Shown piece after piece: positions 17,713 to 26,047 of a DNA stretch of 64,000 nucleotides. The position numbers and the translations under genes were made by a program. Source of the DNA: Erythrobacter insulae (lineage in GTDB: Bacteria; Pseudomonadota; Alphaproteobacteria; Sphingomonadales; Sphingomonadaceae). The notes beneath the pieces are model-generated. The model was given only the letters and a program-made list of their open reading frames with translations, was not told where the DNA came from and ran no database searches. Location of the stretch: positions 1,616,501 to 1,680,500 of the forward strand of contig NZ_VHJK01000001.1 of NCBI RefSeq assembly GCF_007004095.1. The letters are read 5' to 3'. Position 1 is the stretch's first letter. Each line of letters begins with the position of its first letter.

Positions 17713-17737
17713 AACGATGCGGTGTCTGTTTGGTTCC
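17713..17737 (-). promoter_or_regulatory. EcfG-type promoter of nepR-ecfG (GGAAC-N16-CGTT)
   Basis: On the minus strand GGAAC (17737-17733) is followed after exactly 16 bases by CGTT (17716-17713), the consensus of the alphaproteobacterial stress sigma factor. Transcription would begin near 17706, about 80 bases before nepR. The element is nearly mirrored: on the plus strand GGAAC at 17711-17715 is followed after 16 bases by GGTT, a weak match facing the kinase gene. Confidence 0.85.
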
Positions 17738-17758
17738 GTCCAGACGGATTAGCAGATT

Positions 17759-19516
17759 GTGAGCATGGACGCCAAAACAACGGATAGGCAACACGAAGGC
17801 CATGACCGGCCCGAGGGTTCCGGGGTTCGGGAAACCCCAATCGGCCCGCTTATTGGTCGGGGCCGTGTGCGCCTTTGGCTGCTCAACTACCCGCGTGCCA
17901 TTCCGCTCGCAATTTTCGCAGCCATAGCTGCCATCACCGCGCTCAGCGTTTTTTCGGTCGAGCGCAGCGAACGCGTAAGCGAAACAGCGCAGATGCGCGA
18001 ACAGGCACAGTCGATTGCTTCGGAGCTTGAGCGGCGGGGGAACAGTTTTTCTTCGTATCTTCGCGCAGGTGCCGCCCTGTTTTCCAGTGTCGACGAAGTC
18101 AGCCCAAAGGTTTTTCGCCAGTTTGTCAGCGAGCTAAGGGTCAACCTTGATTACAAAGGCGCAGAGGGGATCGGATGGATAACGGTTGTTCCCAGCGGAG
18201 GAGAGGCGGCATTTCTTGAACAGTCCCGCATGTCCCAACCTGATTTTCCAGATATCCGGCCCGAAATCGGCGCATCACCCAGGCGCACTGCGCCGGTCAC
18301 ATATTTTTCACCCGACTCCGCCCGCACCCGCGGGCTCCTTGGTCTGGACATGTACACCGATCCTGTCCGCGCCGCAGCGATGGACGAAGCAAGGCGCACT
18401 GTGCAGCCCACCGCCTCTGGCAGGGTTGAACCGATTGTTGATGGCGCAGGGTCCGGCTCTGAATTCATGATCTTCATGCCTGTCTATAACGGTGAACCCT
18501 CGCAAAGGGATATCGATGAAAGCCTCGCCGGATATGTCTACAGCCCCTTTAACGCGGCGCGTTTCCTTGATGCGGCGATCCAGCGCACGGCATCGGGCGA
18601 TTTGGATGTCCGGCTTTACGACGGCTTAGTGGACGAAGATCTCAGGCTTGCGGGGGGACACACCGAAGGGCCGATGACGCACCATATCGAAGAGACGGTG
18701 GTTATCGCCAATCGCGAATTGGTGCTTGTGGTCGAAACCGACACCACCCGCGTCCTGGCACCATTATCAATGGTGACCCTTTTGTTCGGGCTCGCGCTTG
18801 CGTCTCTTCTTATGCTGCTGGCGCGTTTGATAACGCAGCAGGCCCATGAGGATCGCGAAAGGCTCGCGTTTTACGAAGAACAGCATTCGATCCGGAATTC
18901 ACTCAGCCGCGAGCTCAATCACCGGGTCAAAAATACATTGGCGAATGTTCTATCGATCGTTTCGCTAACCCGCAGACGCGCGACCAATCTGGACGATTTT
19001 GCTGACAGTCTGGAAGGGCGCGTGCGCTCTTTATCCGCGACTCACGATCTTCTCACCGGAAGCGATTGGGGGACGACCGCTATGAGCCAGGTGATAGAGG
19101 CCGAGCTGCAGCATTTCCGCAGCAACACCGACAGTTCTTTTACGGTTGATGGACCAGCGGTTGAGCTTGCACCCAATGATGCCCTGTCATTCGGATTGGC
19201 CGTGCATGAGCTCGCAACCAACGCTGCAAAATTCGGCGCGCTCAGCACGTCCGACGGGCGAGTTGCGATCCAGTGGAGATTGATTGACGATAATCTTGTA
19301 GAGGTCGAATGGACGGAAACGGGAGGGCCAATCGTCGAACCGCCGCAAAAGCGCGGCTTTGGCCTTGATCTGATTGAGAAAATCGTCGCGCATGAGCTCA
19401 AGCAGCCCGTGGAGCTGCATTTTGACGAGACCGGCGTGCGTTGCACTTTGCGTGTTCCCGTGCGGCAGCGCAGCGCGTTTCAAATCCGTCAAACTACGGA
19501 TCAGGGCAAGGGTTGA
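17759..19516 (+). CDS. CHASE-domain sensor histidine kinase, HisKA_2 type
   Basis: A 585-residue membrane kinase. The first membrane segment is at about residues 45-65 (AIPLAIFAAIAAITALSVF). A periplasmic CHASE domain of about 250 residues follows (GIGWITVVPSGG, then the GLLGLDMYTDP motif). The second membrane segment is at about 340-365. The kinase part has the HisKA_2 phosphoacceptor ELNHRVKNTLANVLSIVSL and an ATPase domain with FGLAVHELATNAAKFGALS and GFGLDLIEKIV. HWE/HisKA_2 kinases phosphorylate PhyR-type regulators, and its position between nepR-ecfG and phyR supports that role. The start is GTG 17759 or ATG 17765. It is convergent with phyR, 6 bases apart. The ligand is unknown. Confidence 0.9.
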   Translation: MSMDAKTTDRQHEGHDRPEGSGVRETPIGPLIGRGRVRLWLLNYPRAIPLAIFAAIAAITALSVFSVERSERVSETAQMREQAQSIASELERRGNSFSSYLRAGAALFSSVDEVSPKVFRQFVSELRVNLDYKGAEGIGWITVVPSGGEAAFLEQSRMSQPDFPDIRPEIGASPRRTAPVTYFSPDSARTRGLLGLDMYTDPVRAAAMDEARRTVQPTASGRVEPIVDGAGSGSEFMIFMPVYNGEPSQRDIDESLAGYVYSPFNAARFLDAAIQRTASGDLDVRLYDGLVDEDLRLAGGHTEGPMTHHIEETVVIANRELVLVVETDTTRVLAPLSMVTLLFGLALASLLMLLARLITQQAHEDRERLAFYEEQHSIRNSLSRELNHRVKNTLANVLSIVSLTRRRATNLDDFADSLEGRVRSLSATHDLLTGSDWGTTAMSQVIEAELQHFRSNTDSSFTVDGPAVELAPNDALSFGLAVHELATNAAKFGALSTSDGRVAIQWRLIDDNLVEVEWTETGGPIVEPPQKRGFGLDLIEKIVAHELKQPVELHFDETGVRCTLRVPVRQRSAFQIRQTTDQGKG

Positions 19517-19522
19517 AAGCCC

Positions 19523-20317
19523 TCAATCAAGCGGGCGGGTGGACCCGAAAAACAAAGCCTGACTAATCGCGGCGCGCACCGTCTTTTCCTGAAATGGTTT
19601 GGTTACCAGATAGGTGGGCTCTGGCCGGTCGCCTGTAAGCAGGCGTTCCGGATACGCCGTTATAAAGATCACCGGCACCTTTGCGATGGCAAGGATATCA
19701 TCGACCGCGTCCAGTCCCGAAGATCCATCGGCAAGCTGAATGTCCGCCAGAACGAGGCCCGGCATCTTTTCTTCGACCACTTGCTGTGCCTGAGTGCGCG
19801 TTGCAGCCGTCCCGCAGATTTCATGGCCGATACCGCTGACAAGGTCTTCAAGCTGCATCGAGATAAGCGGTTCGTCTTCGATGATCAGCACCGAAGTCGC
19901 CTGTTCGCGATCGATTTCACTGACCGCTTCGGCGATGAGCGATTCGATATCGGCGACATCCATATCCATAATCTGGGCGGCTTGTGCAGGAGAAAAGTCT
20001 TCCAGCGTCGTAAGCAACAATGCCTGACGGTTGAGCGGTGTGATCGCGCCAAGCCGGGCCTGGGCACCGATTTCATGCTCACCGCTTGCTGCTGTGCCGG
20101 CATCCGCATCAAGATAGGCGCTGGCCCAGACTTTGTTGAACGCGCGGTATAGCGGAATGCGTCCACCTTCGAGCGATGCTTTCAAATCTTCATCGGCAAG
20201 CGCGGCCTCGAGCGTTGCCCGGACAAAGGCATCGCCGGTCGCCTGTGATCCAGTCAATGCGCGCGCATAGCGGCGAAGGAATGGAAGGTTTGCTGCAACT
20301 TGTTGACCTAAAGACAT
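19523..20317 (-). CDS. phyR: Stress response regulator PhyR (sigma-like domain plus receiver)
   Basis: A 264-residue anti-anti-sigma regulator. Residues 1-130 form a sigma-factor-like domain (ANLPFLRRYARALTG at the start, LTTLEDFSPAQAAQIM in the region-4-like part) that cannot bind promoters but binds NepR. Residues about 140-260 are a receiver domain with the acidic pocket LIIEDEPLIS, the phosphorylation Asp in LVLADIQLADG (about residue 195), the conserved Thr in FITAYPE and Lys in VTKPFQE. When phosphorylated, it sequesters NepR and frees EcfG. I see no clear EcfG promoter directly in front of it. Confidence 0.95.
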   Translation of the reverse strand: MSLGQQVAANLPFLRRYARALTGSQATGDAFVRATLEAALADEDLKASLEGGRIPLYRAFNKVWASAYLDADAGTAASGEHEIGAQARLGAITPLNRQALLLTTLEDFSPAQAAQIMDMDVADIESLIAEAVSEIDREQATSVLIIEDEPLISMQLEDLVSGIGHEICGTAATRTQAQQVVEEKMPGLVLADIQLADGSSGLDAVDDILAIAKVPVIFITAYPERLLTGDRPEPTYLVTKPFQEKTVRAAISQALFFGSTRPLD

Positions 20318-20501
20318 AATTTCTCGCTGTTATGAACTTGTGAGCCTAGCATAGCCTGGCCGTCGCTCAGGTCCATAGCGTGTTGAAACGCTGACGTCTC
20401 CACTCCAGATGAATTCAGGCATGAGCGGGGAGGCCCGATCTTTCAGCGTCACGTTAAAGATCGGTTCGGATCAAAAAATTCGAAAAATAATTCAAACTGC
20501 G

Positions 20502-20526
20502 GGAACCGCATCTTGGTGCGCGCATT
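20502..20526 (+). promoter_or_regulatory. EcfG-like promoter (GGAAC-N16-CATT) in front of a candidate small RNA
   Basis: GGAAC at 20502-20506 is followed after 16 bases by CATT at 20523-20526, one mismatch from CGTT. The predicted start of transcription, about 7 bases on, falls at 20533, exactly at the base of the first hairpin of the candidate RNA. Confidence 0.6.
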
Positions 20527-20532
20527 TTGCTA

Positions 20533-20619
20533 TTATCACCGCCGAGACCCCCCTCCCGTCCAAGCGGCTGGTGATACGATCCCGAAAGGCCTCCACTTTC
20601 CCAAGTGGAGGCCTTTTTT
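20533..20619 (+). ncRNA. Candidate stress-induced small RNA beside phyR
   Basis: No believable protein is encoded on the plus strand in the 320-base gap between phyR and the next gene, yet the gap holds a complete RNA gene layout. It has an EcfG-like promoter, then a hairpin TATCACC-GCCG (20534-20544) pairing with CGGC-T-GGTGATA (20565-20576) around a 20-base C-rich loop containing CCCCCCTCCCG. It ends with a perfect 14-bp terminator stem followed by six T. The loop can pair with Shine-Dalgarno sequences, as in known alphaproteobacterial CCUCC-loop small RNAs. Predicted size is about 87 bases. The gene is inferred; no family name is assigned. Confidence 0.7.
20585..20619 (+). terminator. Strong Rho-independent terminator of the small RNA
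   Basis: A perfect 14-bp stem AAAGGCCTCCACTT/AAGTGGAGGCCTTT (20585-20598 and 20603-20616) with a TCCC loop and a run of six T on the plus strand. The T-run orientation points to a plus-strand transcript, and the only one available is the small RNA. On the minus strand it could also stop read-through from the gene ending at 20638. Confidence 0.9.
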
Positions 20620-20637
20620 GTCGGATCACCGCGCGTG

Positions 20638-21795
20638 TCAGAGCGATTTTTCGTAGATCGTGTATTCCCGGTTTACCGCGCTTTGAATGGTATCAGCGAT
20701 TGCGATCATGCCCTGATTGTCTTTGAGCACCCATCCCAGCTCTCCCCGCGTCGATTCAAAAGTGCTTGCTGCATGTTTGCGGATCGCGCTGATCATCATA
20801 AATGCAAGCTGGCTGGCCATGCGAGTGTTATGCATTTCTTTCAGCACTCCCATCAACGGAACCCGCATTCCTGATCCGCGCGGTTTTTTGATCCAGCGCA
20901 GCATATGGAGCCAACCGAACGGGAAAAGTTTGCCGTTGATCTTGGCTAACGGGTCATTGATGTCCGGGAATGTGAGCATGAAAGCCACGGGTCGTCCGTC
21001 GACCTCGGCAATCATGTTCAGATCTTCGTGAATGATCGTTTTCAATTTCTTGCCGGCATAGGCGACTTCATCGGGTGTAAAAGGCACAAAGCCCCAATTG
21101 TCTGACCATGCATCGTTCAGGATCGACAAGACGATTTCGGCTTCCTCATCCCAGCGTGCTTTGCGCACGGGCCGGATATTGATCCGTTCATTGCGCTCCC
21201 CCGACTTCACGATCCGCTGGATTAGCGGTGAGAATTCCTTGCTGATATCCAGATCATAGGTGAACAAGGTTTGCGCAGCCTGATAACCTTTCGCTTCGAT
21301 CCACGCGGCATAATGTGCAGGGTGATGGCCCATCATGATCATCGGAGGGTGATCTTGGCCATGCACCAGCAATCCCGGCTCTTCCCAGATCGACAGCGAA
21401 ATGGGCCCTACGACCCGGGTCATGCCTTGGCTGCGTAGCCAAGTTTCGGCTTCTTGGATCAGAGCATGGGCGGCGCTTTCGTCTTCGGCATCGAAATATC
21501 CGAACATCCCGGTGCCCGGACCAAAGCCCTGACTGGCGGGCATTTGCAGAGCGAGCTCATCAATATGCGCTGAAATTCTGCCGACCGGAATACCTTTGCG
21601 GTAAGCAATCATGAACTGCGCGCGGGCATGCCCGAAGAATGGATTTTTGTCCGGGTTTACCAGTTCGAGCTGTTCGCTGCGCAATTGCGGCACCGAATTC
21701 GGGGTTTTAGCGGCAAAATCCCGTCCGACATCCACGAACCGAGCGCGGCCACGCTTGCCCTTGATCATCTCAATGCTTATTTGAGCGTCCGTCAC
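20638..21795 (-). CDS. GNAT-fold-like protein of unknown function (YghO-like)
   Basis: A 385-residue soluble protein that resembles the large two-domain GNAT-like proteins (E. coli YghO type) found in many proteobacteria. Visible parts are an N-terminal segment ending RGRARFVDVGRDF, a middle with RVVGPISLSIWEEPGLLV typical of this group, and a C-terminal domain with the acetyltransferase-like strands IAEVDGRPVAFMLTFPDIN. No standard Q/RxxGxG/A acetyl-CoA loop is obvious. The start is GTG at 21795; an ATG at 21768 is also possible. It is divergent from a fatty acid desaturase, which may hint at a lipid role, but this is only context. Confidence 0.75.
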   Translation of the reverse strand: MTDAQISIEMIKGKRGRARFVDVGRDFAAKTPNSVPQLRSEQLELVNPDKNPFFGHARAQFMIAYRKGIPVGRISAHIDELALQMPASQGFGPGTGMFGYFDAEDESAAHALIQEAETWLRSQGMTRVVGPISLSIWEEPGLLVHGQDHPPMIMMGHHPAHYAAWIEAKGYQAAQTLFTYDLDISKEFSPLIQRIVKSGERNERINIRPVRKARWDEEAEIVLSILNDAWSDNWGFVPFTPDEVAYAGKKLKTIIHEDLNMIAEVDGRPVAFMLTFPDINDPLAKINGKLFPFGWLHMLRWIKKPRGSGMRVPLMGVLKEMHNTRMASQLAFMMISAIRKHAASTFESTRGELGWVLKDNQGMIAIADTIQSAVNREYTIYEKSL

Positions 21796-21940
21796 GCGAT
21801 ATATCCCGTATTATTATTTTGATTGATGTTACATGTGCCCCGTTATCGGGTCTACGCGCAAGTCAGTCGATTACTCTTGCCAACATATCCAATTTGGCGC
21901 TGCCGCCTTTTTTACGGTAAAGCCAACGACAGTGAAACCG

Positions 21941-23041
21941 ATGAACCCACAATCTGCCTCAATTCCTGCATCCGACGCAGCACAAGACGCGCCTTTGGCG
22001 CGGCGCGCGACGCGTGTCGATTTTCAAACCGAAGATGATAAAGATATGCTGCGCGCGGCCCGTGATCTGACGAAGGATCTGGGCGAAGCGAAGCCGGGCA
22101 TTTATTGGCCCGACATGCTGATATCTGCCGGAATTGGCTATGGCGGCATTGCGACTGCTATTCTCACCGATAACATTGCGATTGCCATTGCCGCCGGGAT
22201 TGCGGCATCGCTCGCGCTTTATCGCGCGCTGATGTTCATCCATGAACTTACACATATTCGCAGTGATGCTTTGCCCGGCTTCCGTTTGGGCTGGAACCTG
22301 ATCGTTGGCATCCCGATGCTCACGCCAAGTTTCATGTATGAAGGTGTGCACGTGATCCACCACAAGCGGACTCAATACGGCACAATCGAAGACCCTGAAT
22401 ATCTTCCTTTGGCTTTGATGAAGCCGTGGAGCCTGCCTGTTTTCGTGCTGGTCGCTCTGCTCGCGCCACTGGCGTTGATCGTTCGGTTCGGAATACTGGT
22501 CCCGCTGGGTCTTTTCATTCCGCCTGTGCGCAATTTCGTATGGCAGCGTTTTTCGGCGCTTTCGATCAATCCCGATTTCCGGCGCAAGGCCCCGACGGGC
22601 AAGCTGATCAAACGGGTCCGCTGGCAAGAGGCCGCAGCGAGCATCTGGGCGATTGCAGTCCTGCTAAGCCCGCTCGTTTTCGACTGGCGCCCATTATTGA
22701 CTGCTCTGGCGATTTTTTCTGTGACGGCGGTTCTTAATCAGCTGCGCACTCTGGTTGCGCATCTGTGGGAAAACGAAGGCGAACCGATGACAGTGACCGC
22801 TCAATTTCTGGACAGCGTCAATGTGCCGCCGCCGGGCCGAATCGCCGAAGTGTGGGCGCCTGTCGGTTTGCGGTATCATGCGTTGCATCACCTGATGCCG
22901 TCTATGCCGTATCATGACCTGCCCGAGGCGCACCGGCGCTTGAAAAGCGAGCTGGGTGATCAATCGACCTATGATGGTGCCAATCATGCTGGAATGTTCC
23001 CGCTGGTAGGCCGCATTGCGCGCAGCACCATGATACGCTGA
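21941..23041 (+). CDS. Membrane fatty acid desaturase
   Basis: A 366-residue di-iron membrane desaturase. The three histidine boxes are HELTH (about residues 103-107), HVIHH (about 139-143) and YHALHHL (about 320-326). Hydrophobic segments lie between them, as expected for the family. It inserts double bonds in acyl chains, or acts on related substrates such as carotenoids; the exact substrate cannot be told. The start at 21941 (MNPQSA) is preferred; the longer frame from 21833 adds 36 residues unlike the family. It ends 20 bases before the convergent GNAT gene. Confidence 0.88.
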   Translation: MNPQSASIPASDAAQDAPLARRATRVDFQTEDDKDMLRAARDLTKDLGEAKPGIYWPDMLISAGIGYGGIATAILTDNIAIAIAAGIAASLALYRALMFIHELTHIRSDALPGFRLGWNLIVGIPMLTPSFMYEGVHVIHHKRTQYGTIEDPEYLPLALMKPWSLPVFVLVALLAPLALIVRFGILVPLGLFIPPVRNFVWQRFSALSINPDFRRKAPTGKLIKRVRWQEAAASIWAIAVLLSPLVFDWRPLLTALAIFSVTAVLNQLRTLVAHLWENEGEPMTVTAQFLDSVNVPPPGRIAEVWAPVGLRYHALHHLMPSMPYHDLPEAHRRLKSELGDQSTYDGANHAGMFPLVGRIARSTMIR

Positions 23042-23061
23042 GCGTTAGGCTCCGCGTGTAT

Positions 23062-23586
23062 TCAATCGAGAAAATGGATCATTGCACAGCGCCGCGCTGC
23101 GGGTAGGCCGTCATCTGCTTCATTAGCGAGTTCTCCCGCCAGGCGGGGATGTGCGTCCAGTGCAGTCACCTCTTCAAACCCGAGCTTGCGGTAGAACGGA
23201 CCATTCCATGCGAGGTCGCGGAAGGTTGTCAGCGTGAGCGCTTTGAAGCCAGAATTGCGGGCATCTATCTGACATGCTCGGACTAAGCCTGCGCCAATGC
23301 CTTTGCCTTGATGGGCGGGAAGAACGTCCATCTCCCAGATATGCAATTCGCGCCGGAATGGCTGTGCGGCAAGAAATCCGACCATTTGATCACCGACAAA
23401 GCTGACAAGGCAGTGGCCTTTTCGGATCAGACCGCGCAGTTCATCTGCCTGCCAGTGATCGCTGAAATCGAAATTGGCGAGATCAGGATCGTCTGCAAAC
23501 TTTGCCGAGGCAGCGATTTCGATATCCGGCATCGCGTCTGCATCTGTCTGGCGCGCAAGGCGCAAAGACCAATTTGCCCTGCTCAT
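23062..23586 (-). CDS. GNAT family N-acetyltransferase
   Basis: A 174-residue complete GNAT acetyltransferase. The core strand MVGFLAAQPFRRELHIWEMDVLP leads into the acetyl-CoA loop AHQGKGIGAGLV (about residues 97-108), and the last motif PFYRKLGFEEV is intact. The acceptor substrate is not predictable. Its start overlaps the lptG stop as ATGA, so it is the last gene of the lptF-lptG operon. Confidence 0.88.
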   Translation of the reverse strand: MSRANWSLRLARQTDADAMPDIEIAASAKFADDPDLANFDFSDHWQADELRGLIRKGHCLVSFVGDQMVGFLAAQPFRRELHIWEMDVLPAHQGKGIGAGLVRACQIDARNSGFKALTLTTFRDLAWNGPFYRKLGFEEVTALDAHPRLAGELANEADDGLPAARRCAMIHFLD

Positions 23587-24680
23587 TCCTCGGTTCGGAT
23601 CAAGACTGTTTCACCCACGAGCAGAAACAGGAAAAATGGCGCCCATGCCGCAAGGAATGGCGGATACCCGCCGAAACTGCCCATTGCCAGCGCCGCATTA
23701 TCGACCACAAAATACGCAAATCCAAGCGCCATCCCGATGATCGCGCGCACAAATAGCTGGCCAGACCGTGCAAGTCCGAATGCCGCGATAGAGCCGAGCA
23801 GCGGCATCAAAATCGAAGAGAGCGGCCCTGAAATCCGGTGCCACCAATTCGCCCGCATTTCGGACGTGCGTCTGCCAACTGCGTCAAATTCGTCAATTGT
23901 CTCCGACAGTTCCCAGAACGATAGGCCATCCGGGTCCACCGATTGCAAATCGATCTGTTCGGGCGTCAAAGCCGCGCCCACTACCATTTCATCGATTGCT
24001 TCGGTTTCGGCGCTGCCGACATCGAAGCGGACCGGATTTTCCAGAGCCCAGCCGGGTCCTGCATATCGCGCAGAGCTTGCCCGGATCTGTTCGCGGATAA
24101 TGCCGCTAGGCCCGCGTTCATACCAAGTCACATCGTCCAGCGTGATAGCCGCGCCGCTACCAACCAGCGTAGCTGCCGTGAGGATATTGACGCCATCTGT
24201 CAGATAGACGTTTGTTCGAACACCAGTGTCTTCGGGGATGGGGCCATATTGAACCGCATCCCAAGCCTTCAAAGTTGTATTGGCCCGGGTCACGACCCGT
24301 TCGTTGAAAGCGAAGCTGAGGGCAGCGACAACAGCAGCGGTCAGCAATAACGGCGCCAGCACCTGATGCGCGGAAAGCCCTGCGGCCTTCATGGCCACAA
24401 CTTCGCTGTTCTGGTTGAGCGTGACCAGCGTGATCAGCGTCGCCAACAACACCGAATACGGCAAAAAGCGGGAAATGAGCTGCGGAATGCGCAGACCAAC
24501 ATATTTAAGAATTTCGCCTTGCCCGTTCCCCTCCGGCGTAAGGATGCGCCCGGTTGCCGACAGCAGATCGAGCGCCATCAGCACCAATACCAGCATGACC
24601 AGCACGGCAAGGATCCGCACCACAAACATCTTTGCCAGATAGAGCGTCAGCGACCGTGAAGGGAAAAAATCGAGCTGCAT
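23583..24680 (-). CDS. lptG: LPS export ABC transporter permease LptG
   Basis: A 365-residue permease of the YjgP/YjgQ family. It has three N-terminal membrane segments (about residues 15-40, 60-90 and 100-125), a periplasmic beta-jellyroll of about 160 residues and three C-terminal segments from about 280. The coupling region shows NQNSEVVAMKAAGLS, the contact site with the LptB ATPase. With LptF it drives lipopolysaccharide from the inner membrane to the LptA bridge. It follows lptF by 20 bases. Confidence 0.93.
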   Translation of the reverse strand: MQLDFFPSRSLTLYLAKMFVVRILAVLVMLVLVLMALDLLSATGRILTPEGNGQGEILKYVGLRIPQLISRFLPYSVLLATLITLVTLNQNSEVVAMKAAGLSAHQVLAPLLLTAAVVAALSFAFNERVVTRANTTLKAWDAVQYGPIPEDTGVRTNVYLTDGVNILTAATLVGSGAAITLDDVTWYERGPSGIIREQIRASSARYAGPGWALENPVRFDVGSAETEAIDEMVVGAALTPEQIDLQSVDPDGLSFWELSETIDEFDAVGRRTSEMRANWWHRISGPLSSILMPLLGSIAAFGLARSGQLFVRAIIGMALGFAYFVVDNAALAMGSFGGYPPFLAAWAPFFLFLLVGETVLIRTEE

Positions 24681-24700
24681 TATGAAACGCCTATGGCCGT

Positions 24701-25975
24701 CTATTCAGCCGGAGACAATTGCGGATCTGCGTCTTCGGGAAGGGCTGTCTTGGGCCTTCGGCGCTTGAAGAGTTTGCTGATGCCTTTGCCGATCTTCGCA
24801 AATACGCTTTCCAGCGCTCCGATTGCCTGACCGCCGGGGACATAGGCAACCCGGTAATACATCCAGATGATCAATGCGGCGAAGATCACAAACGGCCCCC
24901 AAAGCGCGACAACGGGATCAATCCGGCCAAGCGTCGCGACGTCTTCCCCATATTGGTTTACCTTGTGATACGCGACGACCATGATGATCGAGACAAACAC
25001 GCCAAGCGCGCTCGTTGATCGTTTGGGCGGTATCGCGAGGCTGACGGCTAGAAGCGGCATCAAGAACATCATCACAATTTCGACCAGACGGAAATTGAAA
25101 GTGGCCAGACTGGCATCGCGTTCGGCATCTGCACTGGTTTCGCTCCAACCGATGCGCAGGAGCTCTGGCAATATAAACTCGCGTGTCGCATCGCCGCGAG
25201 CGCGGAAATCTTCGATTGCTGGCAAATCGATCGGCAGATCATGGCGGCTGAAAGACAGAACGCGCGGTGTTTCGCTGCCGGTATCCTGAACGATGGTGCC
25301 TTCGGACAACCGCAAGATGATCGTATTGGGATCATCTGTTGTCGCCATGAATGTGCCTTCGCGGGCGCTGATGGAAAGGACCTGTTTTTTCTCGTTAGCG
25401 ACGCGGGCAAAGATGCCTTTCAGCTTTTGACCGTTATCTTCGCTTTCCTCAATCCGCAGCGCCATCCGGTCTGCCAAAGTGGTGAACTCTCCCACTTTGA
25501 TTGAGGCGCCGAGCGCGCCAGAGCGCAGCTCGTACTCCATCTGCTGATAGTAATAATTGCTAAGCGGCTGGACATAGAAGACCAACGCGACATTGATTGC
25601 CACCAACACCAATGTGATCGCATAGGGCATCCGCAGCATCCGCCAGTAGGACAGACCGACTGCGCGCATCGTATCCAGCTCACTTGAGGTTGCGAGCTTG
25701 CGAAAGGCGAGCAGGACGCCAAGAAGCAGGCCCAATGGGATCGCGAGGCTGGCATATTCCGGGATCAAAGCGCCAAGCATTTTGAAGACCACCCCGATCG
25801 GGCCGCCTTCAACAGCGACAAAATCGAACAGCCGCAGCATCTTGTCGAGCGTCAGCAGCGAAGCCGCGAGCGCAAACACGCCCAGCATCGGCACGATCAC
25901 CAGCCGGAAAATATACCGGTCAACACTGGGGATGAACTTCAGCACGGTTGGATCATTGCCCTTCGCTTTGCGCAA
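24701..25975 (-). CDS. lptF: LPS export ABC transporter permease LptF
   Basis: A 424-residue LptF permease with the same 3-TM, jellyroll, 3-TM layout as LptG. The coupling helix reads ATSSELDTMRAVGLS (about residues 90-104). The C-terminus has about 40 extra charged residues (KLFKRRRPKTALPEDAD). The start is uncertain: the frame begins with TTG at 25975 and there is no ATG before the conserved IPSVDRYIFRL; a GTG at 25945 is a good alternative. LPS export needs LptB, LptC and LptA, which are not in the window. Confidence 0.92.
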   Translation of the reverse strand: MRKAKGNDPTVLKFIPSVDRYIFRLVIVPMLGVFALAASLLTLDKMLRLFDFVAVEGGPIGVVFKMLGALIPEYASLAIPLGLLLGVLLAFRKLATSSELDTMRAVGLSYWRMLRMPYAITLVLVAINVALVFYVQPLSNYYYQQMEYELRSGALGASIKVGEFTTLADRMALRIEESEDNGQKLKGIFARVANEKKQVLSISAREGTFMATTDDPNTIILRLSEGTIVQDTGSETPRVLSFSRHDLPIDLPAIEDFRARGDATREFILPELLRIGWSETSADAERDASLATFNFRLVEIVMMFLMPLLAVSLAIPPKRSTSALGVFVSIIMVVAYHKVNQYGEDVATLGRIDPVVALWGPFVIFAALIIWMYYRVAYVPGGQAIGALESVFAKIGKGISKLFKRRRPKTALPEDADPQLSPAE

Positions 25976-26047
25976 TTTCGATTGGTGCGACCGCCATAGC
26001 GCGAAATTATCGCGTGGTCATGTATTCTTGCCAATGGCGGGACTGTC

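Noticed and set aside
20409-20726. A 105-residue plus-strand frame in the phyR-adjacent gap
   Set aside because: It reads straight through a perfect terminator and into the 3' end of the opposite gene; the region is better explained by a small RNA.
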